Assembly (NCBI GenBank): GCA_021904315.1
Contig: CM038920.1
Coordinates: 16,492,001-16,556,000, forward strand
Source of the DNA: Sphagnum magellanicum
Taxonomy: Eukaryota; Streptophyta; Sphagnopsida; Sphagnales; Sphagnaceae
Length of the DNA: 64,000 nt
Reading direction: 5' to 3'
The position numbers were made by a program, and so were the translations under genes. A model generated the notes under the pieces. That model searched no databases and was not told the DNA's origin. It saw only the letters and a program-made list of their open reading frames with translations. Positions 62,897 through 64,000 of this stretch are shown here, piece by piece. Every line of letters starts with the position of its first letter. The first letter of the stretch is position 1.

Positions 62897-64000
62897 TTTA
62901 CATATGACAAAGGTGTGATAATGAAACAGCAAAGTGAAAGTGGTTTGGAAAGTGATTGACCTTTATTCTCGTGGAAGCTTTTGAATTATTATTTTCAAGT
63001 TGCCATAGAAGAAGGTGGACCATATTTGAACAATGAACTTGGCAAGAAAGAAATTGTAAAACAATTTGGAGTTGGTTTTGAAAGCATAAAACAAAGATCA
63101 CATTTTTATGGTGAGTATGATGGAAGGAAACAAGATATTTCTTCCTCTAATCACCATAACAAAAACATGTTTCTTTTGCTACAAGATTGTGATTAAGATG
63201 ACTCTACAGTCATTGTTACTTGAATAACATAACTATTTTTATTTATTTTGACTAACTCAAAAATTTAACCAAAAAAAATAGTGATGTCTGATTTGATTAA
63301 GTTTAATCTTTGTTTGAATCAAAATAAATGTTATGGGTGACATGTGGACCATGGAAGATTTAAATCAAAATCCTAATGCTAATATCATGAGTAAATTCAA
63401 TCACCAAAATATGATAGAGATGGTGAATTGTCATCATATTTATCTATTAGGAATAAAACATGCTATTTTGCTAACTTATATGACATTGTCAATGAAATGT
63501 GTTACTTTTTTTGTCATATGTGGTATATTGTACATGATGCCTTTACTTATTAATTGAATGGAATTATGAATTTTAATATATAAAATTCTATAATCAAATT
63601 TTATTGTGTACTTCACACATAAAATGAAATTAATCTCGTAATGGAAATACATAATTATAATCTTATAATTTAAAAAAAATTACATTGGAAATGTTGACAT
63701 AAACATTTGAAATAAAACTCCATTACAAAATGAAATGTAATTATGAAATTATATAGATTTGAAATTGATCACAAATTTTCACATGTCAAATTTATTTCAT
63801 TATGAAAATGTATTGTATTTGCATTTATGGCCCAAATGAAAATATTACATTTTTAATATTATGAAAAATTAAAAAAATAAATTAAGTGATGAGATTACAC
63901 AAATTTTTAAAAATGTAATTTAAATGAATATATTTGAATTTTTAGCCCCAATTGATTTCAAAACGTTATTTTTGAACTTTTGAAACAAAGTACAACGTTG
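62897..64000 (+). repeat. Dispersed 1.1-kb duplication, copy b (runs off the window)
   Basis: Counterpart of 56383-57508. The preserved frame (62981-63196) reads GGPYLNNELGKKEIVKQFGV, then ESIKQRSHFYGEYDG. The match continues to the window end, so the repeat is longer than seen. Confidence 0.85.

Overview
This is nuclear DNA from a land plant. The window is AT-rich and gene-poor. Its one recognisable host gene family is an intron-rich receptor-like kinase with plant GT-AG introns, a malectin-like/LRR ectodomain and 72-nt LRR exons. Much of the rest is decayed transposon sequence, including a plant-type Ty3/gypsy chromovirus. I could not place the species; nothing looks prokaryotic, viral or organellar.

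Layout. (1) 1-1273: the last three exons of a receptor kinase gene whose start lies left of the window. (2) 1274-9874: its 3' flank, with degenerate repeats, a decayed LINE-like stretch and a 55-bp tandem triplication. (3) 9875-15215: a truncated, frameshifted Ty3/gypsy chromovirus on the minus strand, with its 3' LTR on the left and an inverted relative of that LTR on the right. (4) 15216-27040: intergenic DNA with a 35-bp-arm hairpin, a dispersed repeat pair, a very AT-rich block and one hAT-like MITE. (5) 27046-37331: a complete 18-exon receptor kinase locus: signal peptide, malectin-like domain, LRRs, transmembrane segment, kinase. My exon model is 3405 nt, divisible by three. It is broken by one in-frame TGA in the kinase, and DFG has become DFR. 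(6) 37332-49699: a second copy of the 3' flank seen at 1274-9874, interrupted by about 3.9 kb that carries orphan LRR exons. (7) 49700-64000: decayed coding-like DNA, a regular 44-bp minisatellite, a solo LTR-like copy, a second dispersed duplication (56.4 kb and 62.9 kb), a tRNA-like SINE head, a cluster of perfect hairpins and further hAT-like MITEs.

The main story is duplication at several scales. A direct duplication with a 36,058-bp offset made the two receptor kinase 3' ends and their flanks. Inside the complete gene an 816-bp tandem duplication copied two LRR exons in frame. The left copy keeps intact kinase motifs in the part visible. The right copy would encode a membrane-anchored receptor stopped in the kinase domain, so it is either a pseudogene or a kinase-dead receptor.
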